Positions 21,307 through 33,766 are shown, counted from the first letter of the stretch. The stretch is DNA of 64,000 bases from Lolium rigidum (GCF_022539505.1 NC_061510.1:272561687-272625686); one strand, 5' to 3'. Translations and numbers: made by a program. Notes: generated by a model from the sequence alone, not told the origin.

Positions 21307-22184
21307 TGATACGTCTCCGACGTATCGATAATTTCTTATGTTCCATGCCACATTATTGATGATATCTACATGTTTTATGCATACTTTATGTCATATTTAT
21401 GCGTTTTCCGGAACTAACCTATTGACGAGATGCTCGAAAGGCCGCTTGTTGTTTTCTGCTGTTTTTGGTTTCGTAAATCCTAGTAAAGAAATATTTTCGG
21501 AATCGACGAAATCAACACCGAAGATCTTATAATTCCCGGAAGCTTCCGAGCACCGGAGAAAGGCGAGAGGGGAGCCAGGGGGGCCCCACCCCACAGGGCG
21601 GCGCGGCCCAAGGGGGGGGGGGGGCGCGCCCCCTAGTGTGTGGGAACCCCGTGGCCCCTCCGACTCCGCCTCTTCGCCTATTTAGTCGTCCCTGACCTAA
21701 AACCTCGCCCCGTTCGACGAAACCAGAGAAAACCATCCAGAGCCGCCGCCATCGCGAAACTCCAATTCGGGGGACAGAAGTCTCTGTTCCGGCACCTCGC
21801 CGGGACGGGGAATTGCCCCCGGAGTCATCTCCACCGCCGTCTCCACCGCCATCTTCACCGCCATCGCTGCCTCCATGATGAGGAGGGAGTAATTCACCCC
21901 CGGGGCTGAGGGCTCCGCTATAGCTATGTGGTTCACCTCTCTCTTTATGTGATCTAGTTGAATATCATCTATGTGCTACTCTAGTGATGTTATTAAAGTA
22001 GTCTATTCCTCCTGCACGGTGTAATGGTGACAGAGTGTGCATCGTGTAGTACTTGGCGTGGGTTATGATTGTAATCTCTTGTAGATTATGAAGTTAACTA
22101 TTGCTATGATAAGTATTGATGTGATCTATGCCTCCTTCATAGTGTGATGGTGACAGTGTGCATGCTATGTTAGTTCTTGGTGTG
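21307..22184 (+). repeat. Element A 3' LTR, first piece
   Basis: Collinear with 14314-15191. Interrupted after AGTTCTTGGTGTG by solo LTR C, and it resumes at 23908. It contains a run of 13 G (21612-21624) that is shorter in the 5' LTR. Confidence 0.95.
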
Positions 22185-23902
22185 TGATACGTCTCCGACG
22201 TATCGATAATTTCTTATGTTCCATGCCACATTATTGATGATATCTACATGTTTTATGCATACTTTATGTCATTATTATGCGTTTTCCGGAACTAACCTAT
22301 TGACGAGATGCCGAAGGGCCGCTTGCTGTTTTCTCGCTGTTTTTGGTTTCAGAAATCCTAGTAAGGAAATATTCTCGGAATCGGATGAAATCAACGCCCG
22401 ACATCTTAGAATCCCCGGAAGCATCCGGAACACCCGAGAGAGGCCAGAGGGGGGCCACAGGCCCACCAGATGGTAGGCCGGCGCGGCCTGGGGGTGGCCC
22501 GCGCCCCCCTAGCGTGTCGTCGCCTCGTTGACCTTCTGACGCCGCCTCTTCGCCTATAAGAAGCCCCTCGACCTAAAACCTCGAGATGAAAAAAGCCACG
22601 GTACGAGAAACCTTCAAGAGCCGCCGCCATCGCGAAGCCAAGATCTGGGGGACATGAGTCTCTGTTCCGGCACGCCGCCGGGACGGGGAAGTGCCCCCGG
22701 AAGGCTCCTCCATCGACACCACCGCCATCTTCATCAACGCTGCTGTCTCCCATGAGGAGGGAGTAGTTCTCCATCGAGGCTAAGGGCTGTACCGGTAGCT
22801 ATGTGGTTCATCTCTCTCCTATGTACTTCAATACAATAATCTCATGAGCTGCCTTACATGATTGAGATTCATATGATGATGCTTGTAATCTAGATGTCAT
22901 TGTGCTAGTCAAGTGGGTTTTACTTATGTGATCTCCGGAGACTCCTTGTCCCACGTGTGTAAAGGTGACAGTGTGTGCACCGTGTGGGTCTCTTAGGCTA
23001 TATTTCACAGAATACTTATTCACTGTTATGAATGGCATAGTGAACTCGCTTATTTATATCTCTTTATGATTGCAATGTGTTTTGTATCACAATTTATCCG
23101 TGTGCTACTCTAGTGATGTTATTAAAGTAGTTTATTCCTCCCGCACGGTGTAATGGTGACAAGTGTGTGCATCGTGTAGTACTTGGCGTAGGCTATGATT
23201 GTGATCACTTGTAGATTATGAAGTTAACTATTGCTATGATGGTATTGATGTGATCTATGCCTCCTTTCGTAGTGTGAAGGTGACAAGTGTGCATGCTATG
23301 TTAGTACTTGGTTTGGTTATGTTGATCTGTCATGCACTCTAAGGTTATTTAAATATGAACATTGAATATTGTGGAGCTTGTTAACTCCGGCATTGAGGGT
23401 TCGTGTAATCCTACACAGTTAGTGGTGTTCATCATCCAACAAGAGGGTGTAGAGTCTAGCATCTATCTATTTATTCTGTTATGTGATCAATGTTGAGAGT
23501 GTCCACTAGTGAAAGTATGATCCCTAGGCCTTGTTCCTAAATACTGCTATCGCTGCTTGTTTACTGTTTTACTGCATCTTTACTTCCTGCAATATTACTA
23601 CCATCAACTGCACGCCAGCAAGCACTTTTCTGTTGCCGTTGCTACTGCTTATATTTATTAATACCACCTGTATTTCACTATCTCTTCGCCGAACTAGTGC
23701 ACCTATTAGGTGTATTGGGGACACAAGAGACTTCTTGCTTTGTGGTTGCAGGGTTGCATGAGAGGGATATCTTTGACCTCTTCCTCCCTGAGTTCGATAA
23801 ACCTTGGGTGATCCACTTAAGGGAAACTTGCTGCTGTTCTACAAACCTCTGCTCTTGGAGGCCCAACACTGTCTACAAGAATAGAAGCACCCGTAGACAT
23901 CA
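22185..23902 (+). mobile_element. Solo LTR C, nested in the element A 3' LTR
   Basis: A 1718-bp LTR starts TGATACGTCTCCGACGTATC and ends ACCCGTAGACATCA, flanked on both sides by GTGTG (22180-22184 and 23903-23907). The intact 5' LTR has a single GTGTG at this site. It is the longer LTR variant shared with elements D and E. No internal domain remains, which fits recombination between two LTRs after insertion. Confidence 0.95.
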
Positions 23903-23907
23903 GTGTG

Positions 23908-24464
23908 ATTGTGTTGATCTATCTTGCACTCTAAGGTTATTTAAATATGAACATTGAATATTGTGGAGCTTGTTAACTCTGGCATTGAGGGTTCGTGTAA
24001 TCCTACACAGTTAGTGGTGTTCATCATCCAACAAGAGGGTGTAGAGTAGTCCTATTATGTGATCATTGTTGAGAGTGTCCACTAGTGAAAGCGGGATCCC
24101 TAGGCCTTGCTTCCAAGCATCGAATCTCCGTTTGTTTACTGTTTTGTTGCATGTTTACTCGCTGCCATATTTTATTCAGATTGCTATTACCACTCATACT
24201 CATCCATATTACTTGCATCTAACTATCTCTTCGCCGAACTAGTGCACCTATACATCTGACAAGTGTATTAGGTGTGTTGGGGACACAAGAGACTTCTTGC
24301 ATTGTGATCGCAGGGTTGCTTGAGAGGGATATCTTTGACCTCTTCCTCCCTGAGTTCGATAAACCTTGGGTGATCCACTTAAGGGAAACTTGCTGCTGTT
24401 CTACAAACCTCTGCTCTTGGAGGCACAACACTGTCTACAAGAATAGAAGCTCCCGTAGACATCA
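23908..24464 (+). repeat. Element A 3' LTR, second piece
   Basis: Continues the LTR to its terminus CCCGTAGACATCA. The two pieces together are 1435 bp. Confidence 0.95.
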
Positions 24465-24469
24465 ACAAG
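24465..24469 (+). repeat. Target site duplication of element A, right copy
   Basis: ACAAG, matching 14309-14313. Confidence 0.97.
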
Positions 24470-25146
24470 CATTAAGCATAACAAGTTGCAACAATATCAT
24501 CAAAGTACCAATTACGGACACTAGGCACTATGCCCTAACAATCTTACACTATTACATGACCAATCTCATCCAATCCCTACCATCCCCTTCAGCCTACAGC
24601 GGGGGAATTACTCACACATGGATGGGGGAAACATGGCTGGTCGATGGAGAGGCGTCGGTGGTGATGATGGCGATGATCTCCTCCAATTCCCCGTCCCGGC
24701 GGAGTGCCGGAACGCGGACTTCCGGCTCCCGAGACGGAGTTTCGCGATGTGGCGGCGTTCTAGAGGGTTTACGGCGACTTCGACTTCTCCCCGTGCGTTT
24801 TTAGGTCGAGGGCGATAAGTAGTCCGAAGGAGGGCGTCGGAGGCCGGGCCGAGGGGCCACACGCTAGGGCCGCGCGCCCCCTCCGGGCCGCGCCGCCCTA
24901 GGGTGTGGGGCCCTCGTGCCTCCACCCGACTTGCCCTTCGGCTCCGTGAGTCTTCCGGGAAAATAGGGCCTTCCGTATAAATTCCGAGGTTTTTCCCGAA
25001 AGTTGGATTTCCGCACAAAAACGAGACACCGAATCAGCTTCGCTGAAAACAGCGTTAGTCCGTGTTAGTTGCATCCAAAATACACAAATTAGAGGCAAAA
25101 CAATAGCAAAAGTGTTCGGGAAAGTGGATACGTTTTGGACGTATCA
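24470..25146 (-). repeat. Element B 5' LTR, second piece
   Basis: Continues from CATTAAGCATAAC to GGACGTATCA, collinear with 5986-6663. It is followed by the B target duplication GTGGC at 25147-25151. Confidence 0.95.
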
Positions 25147-25285
25147 GTGGCCACCATGGCGTTCTACATCTTCATGTTCTACATGTTCAAGCCAGCTGAG
25201 AGGAACCAGTAATTTTGCTCTCGATGATGATGATGATGAGGAGGCTGCAGAAATGGCACTACGTGAGGAGGAGTTCGAGCTGTAG
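25147..25285 (+). pseudogene. Gene fragment, right half: C-terminal end of a seven-transmembrane-like protein
   Basis: This continues the frame broken by element B: FYIFMFYMFKPAERNQ, then TAA. One frame over, the reading continues FALDDDDDEEAAEMALREEE and ends FEL-stop at 25283-25285. A one- or two-base indel thus separates a hydrophobic helix from an acidic C-terminal tail. The combination resembles plant GPCR-like seven-transmembrane proteins (from recall). As only a last-exon piece is present inside transposon sequence, capture by a Mutator-like element is the likely origin. Confidence 0.45.
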
Positions 25286-25630
25286 ATTGTTTTTGTGTGC
25301 TGACGATACATGTTGATGGGGAATGCACCTCTACATGTTCAATTTTCTACTCCTTGTGATGTTGATCATACTATACAGATGCAAATTTGCAGCTGAGACC
25401 AGGGATAATTGGATTGCTTGTGTTGCATACCAGGGAGAGATCAGTCACTGTTTTTCATTACCTTCTGCTTCGTCTACGCTCAGTTGTTCTATTTTCTGTA
25501 TGGGCAAACAATTTCATTTGTATAGTCAGAACATTCATTAACATCTTGTTGATGCCTCATAATTTGAAAGCAAGGTCTAGTACCGAGCTTTTGGTGAAGA
25601 GACTTTATGAGGATTACTAGTAGGGATGTG

Positions 25631-26365
25631 CAACTTAATATTAGTAGGTATACAACTTAGGAATTGTGGGTATGCATCTTAGCACATTTGTGAATTTCAC
25701 CATCTATAAAATACTAACTTAGCAGATTTTTTGTGAGTGAACAATTTTATTGGGGTGCAAAATGCAACTTAGCTCATATGTGATCCAAGACAAAAGGTAG
25801 TTGACAAATCATGGTAGCCGATTTAGTACTAATTGTAGGCATCCTAGATGCATGGACTTTCAAGTTCATATATAGTTGTGTGCAACTTTACTATAGTTGT
25901 TTTTGTAGCCAACATAGTGGCAGCGATGTACAACTTAGACGTGGTGATATATATTTTTTTGGACAGTGGATGCAACTTAATCATAGTGTGGTGTACAACT
26001 TAACAATAGTGGGCATACAACTTAACAACGCTGAGTATACAAATTAATATTGTTTTTATAGAGGTATTTATTTGCTTCCTGCTCATAAATTCGGGCAAGC
26101 AACGGAAAGGGAAAGATTTACCATCGGAAGAAAAAGGCAAGGAAGTTACTGCTCTTCGTGCCTAGAGGAATAGCAGAGCACATTCCTCCTAAATTTACCC
26201 CTGGCCAACAAAATAATTAGCGTGCATCGGCGGAGGCGGCAATGGCAATAATACCTCTGACAAAATTCAACACAGTAGCAGATAGTGGATGCAGCTTAAC
26301 CCTATTTTTTGAATATACAACTTAACAATAGTGGCTATGCAAGTTAACATTAGTCTATGCAACTT
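25631..26365 (+). repeat. Array of CAACTT motifs
   Basis: About ten CAACTT copies, usually as (T/G)(A/G)CAACTTA, are spread over some 740 bp with no coding frame. Typical contexts are TACAACTTAACAATAGTGG and GATGCAACTTAATC. The motif is on the plus strand here and inverted (AAGTTG) in introns downstream. Confidence 0.8.
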
Positions 26366-26814
26366 AGCATCGCAACTAAAGACTTCTTTAGTTTTTTAAG
26401 TTTTCATTTGTGTGTAGTTCCACATTTTAAGTGTTTGATTGTTGTTTTGGGTATTTTATAGTTGCATAGTTTTTTAGTTGTCTAATGCATTTTTTCTCTA
26501 TTTCTATAGTGTCAAAAATTCTGAAATTATGAATAAGGATAATGATAAGCGGTCCCGACTACGGTTACCACAAGTTTCTGGAGTTGTCCGAGAAACAACT
26601 ATCTCAACAAGCAGCAAGACTCTGCTCCACCAAATGTTTTCGCAACCAGGAACTCTGTTGACCCATCCAGAAATGCAGCACCGAAGCCTGCAGCTGCCCG
26701 ATGCTTTAAGGTAGTGAGTTTTTTGTACGGACTTTTCTCTTTAATCTTTACATTTTTTTTTCGTAATTCAATGTTTTTTTGGGTTTCAACTAACATTCCT
26801 TTTGTTATGTTCAG

Positions 26815-27423
26815 CTTGGAAGGAATCGAGCTTCCCCTGCAAGGTTGTTTAAACTTAACAAGATACTTGTGCCACCTCAGAAGGAACTCATTGAAGAATG
26901 GGGCTGGGGAGGAATGTTAAAGGTTGAAGCTAAAGAAATGCCCGTTGACCTGAGTATGTGGGTGCTTTCATGCTTCGATCCCATAAGAAGCGAGCTTGCC
27001 ATTCCTGGTAGGGGGAGCATTCCAGTTACTGCTGACAGCTACACCAGGATTTTTGGGATCCGAAATGAAGGCATGCCTGTTTGTTATGAAATGGAAACGG
27101 AACCAATTAAGTTCATGAACGAAGAGTATGGAATAGAAAGTGGTTCAGCACCAGACTTTGTCGATTGGTGCAAAATGATACCAGACATGGGAGGATCAGC
27201 AGATATGAAGTTCCTCCGTGCATATTTTGCGGGAGTAATCAGCTGTTTCATTAGCCCTACAACAAGTCCAACTTTAAGTCCCAGATGTTACACCAGTTTA
27301 TTTGATCTCAATCAGTTCCGCCGGTTAAACTTCGCACAGTTTGCAATTGATCAAATCATTGCTGAAGTAAAGAAGATGGGAGTGAAGAAGAAGTCCGTGT
27401 GTTGTTGCTCGCATCACCTAGTG
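26815..27423 (+). CDS. ULP1-like gene, N-terminal domain exon
   Basis: One uninterrupted exon of about 200 residues reads LGRNRASPARLFKLNKI, then VDLSMWVLSCFDPIRSELAI, RIFGIRNEGMPVCYE and FLRAYFAGVISCFISPT. These blocks match the N-terminal region common to transposon-encoded ULP-like proteins of grasses, whose function is unknown. The acceptor is TTCAG before 26815 and the donor is GTAAAC after 27423. Confidence 0.65.
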
Positions 27424-27993
27424 GTAAACTTCAAAACCAAATTTCTTTATTTTTTGGAACCACACTATAGTGTTTTCACGATACCAACTTTTCTCCTTTT
27501 TACCTGAACCAAATCATGTTCTATCTGTTTTTGCAGATACTTTACCTCGATTCATTGGTGGTTGATGAGCCTGTAGCAACTGATGAAGAGTGCCCCATTC
27601 GGGCTGCAGCATGGAATGATAGGCTCATACAAAATGTTATGCGCAAGGACTCTAAAGGCAATGGCGAGTTTGGGAAGCTTAGAGTAAGTGTTTTGAACCA
27701 ATGAACTTTTTTTTCAGTTTCTTTTTTTTCGGGGTTTTTTGTGTGCCTTACTATCATATACTGTGTTTTGACTAACACGGTGGTCTGTCTTTTCTTCATT
27801 TTTGTGTTGCATGAAAAGTTGAAAGAAACAATTGGTGCAAGTTTAAGAGACTCTCTTTTTGTGGGAATGACCAGGGCGGAGGAATTTGTATCTTCAAAGT
27901 TTCCACGGAAATTTGCAAGCGCGGTATACATGTTGGACTATAGTTAATTTTTTTGCATCTCACGAGTGAACTTTTTACATGTTCTGGTGTCTA

Positions 27994-28378
27994 AGTTATC
28001 TACCATTAGGACTGACTTGGCTTTTTATTTGTTAAGTAGCGCATCATTTTTGTTCCGAAGGTGCATACATATAAGTAAGTTGTGCATTTTTTTTGTCGCC
28101 GTTTTTTAATGGTTCCACATATAAGCCAAGTTGTATCTTGAATAGAAGAAATTGGCTAGTGCCACATTTTACCTAAATCTGTTTTTTTCATGTGATTTTT
28201 TTGTTTGCTTCACACGTGTGCTAAGTTGCATACTCACTAATTCTAAGTTACATACCCACTATGATTAACTTGTATCTACTGTCTAATCTAGTTTCACCAT
28301 GTCTTTTTTAGTTTGTGGTACAGTAAGTTGAATTACATAGTAAAACCAAGTTGTTTCATATGCATTTTTACTAAGTTG
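27994..28378 (+). repeat. AAGTTG motif cluster in an intron
   Basis: TAAGTTG, CTAAGTTGCATAC, CCAAGTTG and related phrases recur through the intron preceding the acidic exon. The motif is the reverse complement of the CAACTT array at 25631-26365. Confidence 0.7.
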
Positions 28379-28392
28379 CCTTGTATATGCAG

Positions 28393-29837
28393 AAGAAACG
28401 AAAAATTGCTGTAATTGTTGGGGAGCTGTGCACAGACATATCAAACAGGCTTGGCACCTTTGTCGAATCGTTTGCGAATTTAATGGATGAAGAGCAGGGA
28501 GGTAGCAGGAAGAGGCAACGGAATGACAAAGTTGTTCATGATGAGGATGTTTGCGACGACGAAGGTGTTGATGATAATAATGCAGAACGTGAATATGAAG
28601 AAGATAGTGATGGTGAAGACGATGACGATGATGACACCAGGGAGGATGAAGATGATGACAACAGGGAAGATGAAGATGACCCAGATGGCAGGAATGACAA
28701 CCATAGCACTGGTACTGGGGAAGATGAACAGCACGAAGACTCAGCATTCAACTTGCATCCGCCTCCAAGAAGATCTGCTAGGCTAACACCTACAAAACCC
28801 CATGATGGTCCATCTAGCAACCTCAGGAAGAGGGTTTGTGACAATGTAGATGATAACAACAGGGGAGATGAAGTTGATAACAACATGGAAGTCGAAGATG
28901 ATGCAGATGTCAGAAATGACAACCATAGCACTGGAGGTAGAGGGGAATATGAACAAGTTAAACACTCAGCTGATTACTTGCAACCGGCTCCAAGAAGATC
29001 TGCTAGGTCGACACCTCGAAATCAAATGATGCACCATCTAGCAATCTCAAGAAGATGCCTTCGACAATGAAACAAGTTCGGATGATTTGTCAATTCGGGG
29101 TCTTATTCGAGTATTAGAAGGAGGGCTGAGCAAGAACGCTCAACACAGTTGCACACAAATCAGGAGCATGACAATGATGATGCACCAAATGTATCAGATT
29201 GCAGTCCATTTTCTGAACTACGAGAGTTGGTTGGCTTAGAGATAAGACGTGAAATTGACCTTCCTTACATAGAACCCCCTCAAATTTTCGACAACGATCC
29301 CCATTTGTATGCAAAGGGAGTGTTCATGAGTGTGATACAGAAGGATAAGCAGTCAACCCTGGAAAGCGACCCACCACTTACCACTTTTGGTAGTGATGAG
29401 GCAATACAAAAGCTCACAGCAAAGTGCTTTAATGTGCATAGATTGGATATCCAAGGTGCAGATCAGAAGCAAAAGACTTTCAGACAGAAGCAGGTGGTAC
29501 ATCGTGAACGTCCAGTTCAAAACCAAAAGAGAAGCAGGTTATCAGCTAATGATACTCGGGAAGTCAACAATCCCAGTCACATTACAAACCGAACCGGAAG
29601 CGATGAAAGCGAGCACAAATATCCCACATGGAACAACCAAATTGGCAAAGCAAAACAAGCATGTCACTGCAGTTCCTAATTATGGGGTTCAGGAAAATGT
29701 TGAAGCACGTGGCGCTGCCAACCTCAAAATGACTACAGTAAGGCCACCAAAACAAAATCAGCAGGATCCTGCATCTTCAAGTGTTATCGGACATCAGCAA
29801 AATCCCCAAGTCATGTCTCATTGTGAAGTGCCACCAA
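28393..29837 (+). CDS. ULP1-like gene, long acidic middle exon
   Basis: It opens KKRKIAVIVGELCTDISNRL, then a Glu/Asp tract (about 28590-28690) and two copies of a module ending PPRRSARLTP / APRRSARSTP that each follow an RNDNHSTG phrase. This points to an internal duplication of about 230 bp. Frame changes occur near 29050-29140 and 29600-29650. The low-complexity charge pattern suggests a disordered linker. Confidence 0.55.
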
Positions 29838-30848
29838 GTAAGTTTTTTCAGTAACACACAAATCTACTAGCATACTTTTCTTTTTTTCTTTTTGTATCAG
29901 AACAATGCTTAACTTGCCTCAACACAAGGAACAAAGTTGTTTTTAAACATGTTCTGCCTTGGTTTCTGGTTTTCCCAAAAGCAAAAATAATTTTGTCACT
30001 GCATGTGCAGATGCAAGACCAACAAGAGCAAATCCATTTCAGCCCACATCTTCCAGAGGAACTGAACATCAGCAAATCCCACAAGTCATGCCTCATTCCC
30101 GAGTGTCACCAACTAAAGTAATGAAAGCACCACAGAAACATGCACCACTGCCGCAGGGGATTCCAGCAAACAGAGAAGCTACATGCCCTACATGTAAAAC
30201 CTGTCCACCTCCTGAACCAAAGATTAAAAATCTTGATGAGGTCACGAGGAAACGTGCTATGCTGGCCAGAGCCCCGAATGCTCCGAGTTTCGATCTTGGT
30301 TTTGATAGCCCTGCAAAAATCGACACAAACCCTCCATACTCATTTGGTATAACACTAGTTGACTTGGATGCTGAACGTTTTGGCAGCAAAGTTGATGAGT
30401 GGGATGAATCAACCTGGAAAGAAGCTTGCGAAGTTCTTGATAAAGTAGAGAGGGAGAAGAAGTACGGGCAGGAGCAACCAAGTACCGACAACAGCTTTGT
30501 CCTTACTGGCAGTGGGTTCAAGACCCCTGTAGCTACGGTGAACAACATTGCATCCAGCTCTCAAGCAGAGGAAAGCACAACAGCAGCTGAGAGGCCAGAA
30601 GAGAAGCGACGCAGACTAATTAGGCAAGCTATTTGTCAGTTATCACCATACATCACGTATGAAGATAGTATCCTGTTCACATGTTCAGCAGAGGTTAAAG
30701 AGTTGTACAATGCAGTGATTGCCCATGGACGGAGATCTACGAGGGGCAAGGAAATTGACAAATCTCCAATAATTGTCAACTATGAAAGGTTTTTTGTATC
30801 ACTGAAAGAGCTTGCCAACGCAATGATGCCTTGTGGTTTAGTGAGCAA

Positions 30849-32497
30849 TGATGTCTACGGGAGCTTCTATTCTTGTAGACAGTGTTGGGCCTCCAAGAGC
30901 AGAGGTTTGTAGAACAGCAGCAAGTTTCCCTTAAGTGGATCACCCAAGGTTTATCGATCTCAGGGAGGAAGAGGTCAAAGATATCCCTCTCATGCAACCC
31001 TGCAACCACAAAGCAAGAAGTCTCTTGTGTCCCCAACACACCTAATAGGTGCACTAGTTCGGCGAAGAGATAGTGAAATACAGGTGGTATAAATAAGTAG
31101 TAGCAACGCAGCAGTAGTAACACAGTAAAACAGTAAACAAGCGATAGCAGTATTTAGGAACAAGGCCTAGGGAATAGACTTTCACTAGTGGACACTCTCA
31201 ACTTTGATCACATAACAGAATAGATAAATGCATACTCTACACTCTTTTGTTGGATGATGAACACCATTGCGTAGGATAACACGAACCCTCAATGCCGGAG
31301 TTAACAAGCTCCACAATTCAATGTTCATATTTAAATAACCTTAGAGTGCATGAAAGATCAACACGACTAAACCAAGTACTAACATAGCATGCACACTGTC
31401 ACCTTCACACTACGAAAGGAGGAATAGATCACATCAACACTATCATAGCAATAGTTAACTTCATAATCTATAAGAGATCACAATCATAGCCTACGCCAAG
31501 TACTAACACGGATGCACACACTGTCACCATTACACCGTGCAGGAGGAATAAAACTACTTTAATAACATCACTAGAGTAGCACATGGATAAATTGTGATAC
31601 AAAACACATTGCAATCATAAAGGGATATAAATAAGCACTTCACTATGCCATTCATAACAGTGAATAAGTATTCTGTGAAATATAGCCTAAGAGACCCACA
31701 CGGTGCACACACTCGTCACCTTTACACACGTGGGACAACGAGTCTCCGGAGATCACATAAGTAAAACCCACTTGACTAGCATAATGACATCTAGATTACA
31801 AGCATCATCATATGAATCTCAATCATGTAAAGCAGCTCATGAGATTATTGTATTGAAGCACATAGGAGAGAGATTAACCACATAGCTACCGGTACAGCCC
31901 CGAGCCTCGATGGAGAACTACTCCCTCCTCATGGGAGACAGCAGCGTTGATGAAGATGGCGGTGGTGTCGATGGAGAAGCCTTCCGGGGGCACTTCCCCA
32001 TCCCGGCGGCGTGCCGGAACAGAGACTCCTGTCCCCCAGATCTTGGCTTCGCGATGGCGGCGGCTCTGGAAGGTTTCTCGTACCGTAGCTTTTCCGTATC
32101 GAGGTTTTAGGTCAGGGACCGTTTTATAGGCGAAGAGGCGGCGTCAGAAGGTCGAAGGGGCGACGACACCATAGGGCCGCGCGGCCAGGGGGTGGGCCGC
32201 GCCACCCTATCATCTGGGGGCCCTGTGGCCCCCCTCTGGCGGCTCTCGGGTGTTCTGGATGCTTCCGGGCAAAATAGGAACCCGGGCGTTGATTTCGTCC
32301 AATTCCGAGAATATTTCGTTACTAGGATTTACGAAACCAAAAACAGCAGAAAACAGGAACTGGCCCTTCGGCATCTCGTCAATAGGTTAGTTCCAGAAAA
32401 CGCATAAATATGACATAAAACGTGCATATAACATGTAGATATCATCAATAATGTGGCATGGAACATAAGAAATTATCGATACGTCGGAGACGTATCA
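30849..32497 (-). mobile_element. Solo LTR E inside an exon of the ULP1-like gene
   Basis: A 1649-bp LTR reads TGATGTCTACGGG on the plus strand to GGAGACGTATCA, flanked by AGCAA on both sides (30844-30848 and 32498-32502). Removing it with one AGCAA restores the frame MMPCGLVSN-TVMELGIESIM. It is the long LTR variant of element D, without internal sequence. Confidence 0.95.
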
Positions 32498-32799
32498 AGC
32501 AATACTGTAATGGAACTTGGAATCGAGTCCATCATGTTGAGGAAAGATAGGGATGTGAAGAAGATTGTTATGCCTTTGAGGGTTTCGGTACGAATCCATA
32601 ATTTTTTTGTGTTTTTTGGTCTACTTTTTCTGTACTTTTTGCTGTACCATGTGTATATTCATAATCACATGCTTTATTTTACTATCTGCAGCATCTACTC
32701 AAAGATTTGAAAAAGAATGAGAAGGAGTTGAAAAAACACTTCAGCAAGGCTACTGCACACCTGGACAGGAAAGACTCTGTAAGATATGTTTTTCTATAC

Positions 32800-33330
32800 C
32801 ATGATTAACTTGATTTTCCTTACAGTGGCACTTAAGTTGTCTTAGTTTAGACGCGACAATTTTTTCTGGCCTATCTTGTGTTCCTTAGCTAACCAACATG
32901 GATTTATCAAAAACAATTTTTAAGTCGCATTTAGTGACTAAAACAAACTTTTTGATTACAAGACATGCACAAGTTGGATACTTAAGTTGCATTAGTGACT
33001 CAGTAAACTTGGATTCACAAGCATGCTCAACTTGTATTTAGCAAACATTTTTTCAGTAAACTTGTATTCAGTAAACTTGTATTTAGCAAACATTTTTCTT
33101 AGGTTGAATACTTTGTTCATTTCCTATTTTTTGCATTATCACCTAAATAAAAAGAACAACACCAACTTTTAAAATTACTACTTCTTTTTTGTGTTTCCGG
33201 GATGATGCTTAAGTTGCAACATTGAGTCAACAAAATCTAGATTTATCAAACATGATTAAGGTGGATTATTAAGTTGCACTAGTGACGCAACAAATCTGGT
33301 TTAGAGAAAACATGCTCAAGTTGGGTGTAC
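32800..33330 (+). repeat. AAGTTG/AACTTG motif cluster in an intron
   Basis: Phrases such as TTAAGTTGCATTAGTGAC, CAGTAAACTTGTATT and CAAGTTGG recur in this intron. Many share the AAGTTG core or its reverse complement. Confidence 0.7.
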
Positions 33331-33766
33331 TTGTGCATTGCCCTGGATCTGTAATAGCTACCCTGAAACTGCAACTAGCTCGATGAAGTATTCTAGGTAA
33401 CCTTCAGTAGTTGCTAGGGGGGTGGGGCAGTGCCATGTTTTTTTCCCCTGTTTGAAAACTTTTGTGTATATGGCTTCCTTTCCAGAAATGTTCATACATT
33501 TCAGAATTGTCACAATGTTCCTACAAGAAAAACACACTTCACTATGATGGATCTGCACTAAGCAGTTTTTTGTTAACTGTATATAAATGGTCAACATGCC
33601 TGCGAGCGACCTGGGCCAAGCTAACAGAGTTGATTCTGAACTTACTCCTTCTTGGATTGCTTAAGAAACAAATTCCAAAATGTCTATTTTTTGTTCATAT
33701 AGTAAATCCTTTTTTGTGTCAATGGTCTGCATGCTAATTTACCCTTTTACCTCTAATAAAATGTAG

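Larger units (their letters stand above)
14314..24464 (+). mobile_element. Element A: plus-strand non-autonomous LTR retrotransposon nested in the B LTR
   Basis: A has LTRs of 1433 bp (14314-15746) and 1435 bp (21307-22184 plus 23908-24464), TG..CA ends, a 5-bp TSD ACAAG, a tRNA-Asp primer site and an AAGCTTGGGG polypurine tract. The interior of about 5.6 kb encodes gag with a zinc knuckle and a second, membrane-type ORF. No protease, reverse transcriptase, RNase H or integrase was seen. The LTRs look closely similar, so the insertion is probably fairly recent. It postdates element B. Confidence 0.95.
5270..25146 (-). mobile_element. Element B: minus-strand Gypsy-type LTR retrotransposon, apparently non-autonomous, with nested insertion
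   Basis: B has two LTRs of about 1.39 kb with TG..CA ends, a 5-bp TSD (GTGGC), a primer site matching the 3' end of tRNA-Asp, and a polypurine tract next to the 3' LTR. The order from 5' to 3' on the minus strand is: 5' LTR (split by element A), primer site, gag, retropepsin-like protease, GC-rich spacer, an ORF resembling ATHILA ORF1, long non-coding tract, polypurine tract, 3' LTR. No reverse transcriptase, RNase H or integrase is visible in the roughly 6.9 kb interior. B has interrupted a host-type gene fragment. Confidence 0.92.

Noticed and set aside
22406..22774. 122-codon minus-strand ORF inside solo LTR C (and similar ORFs in the D and E LTRs)
   Set aside because: It lies in the GC-rich promoter part of the LTR and recurs wherever that LTR occurs. 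It is antisense to the element and breaks between copies.
28480..28931. Ser-rich minus-strand ORFs opposite the acidic exon
   Set aside because: They are the antisense image of a GAT/GAA-rich coding exon.
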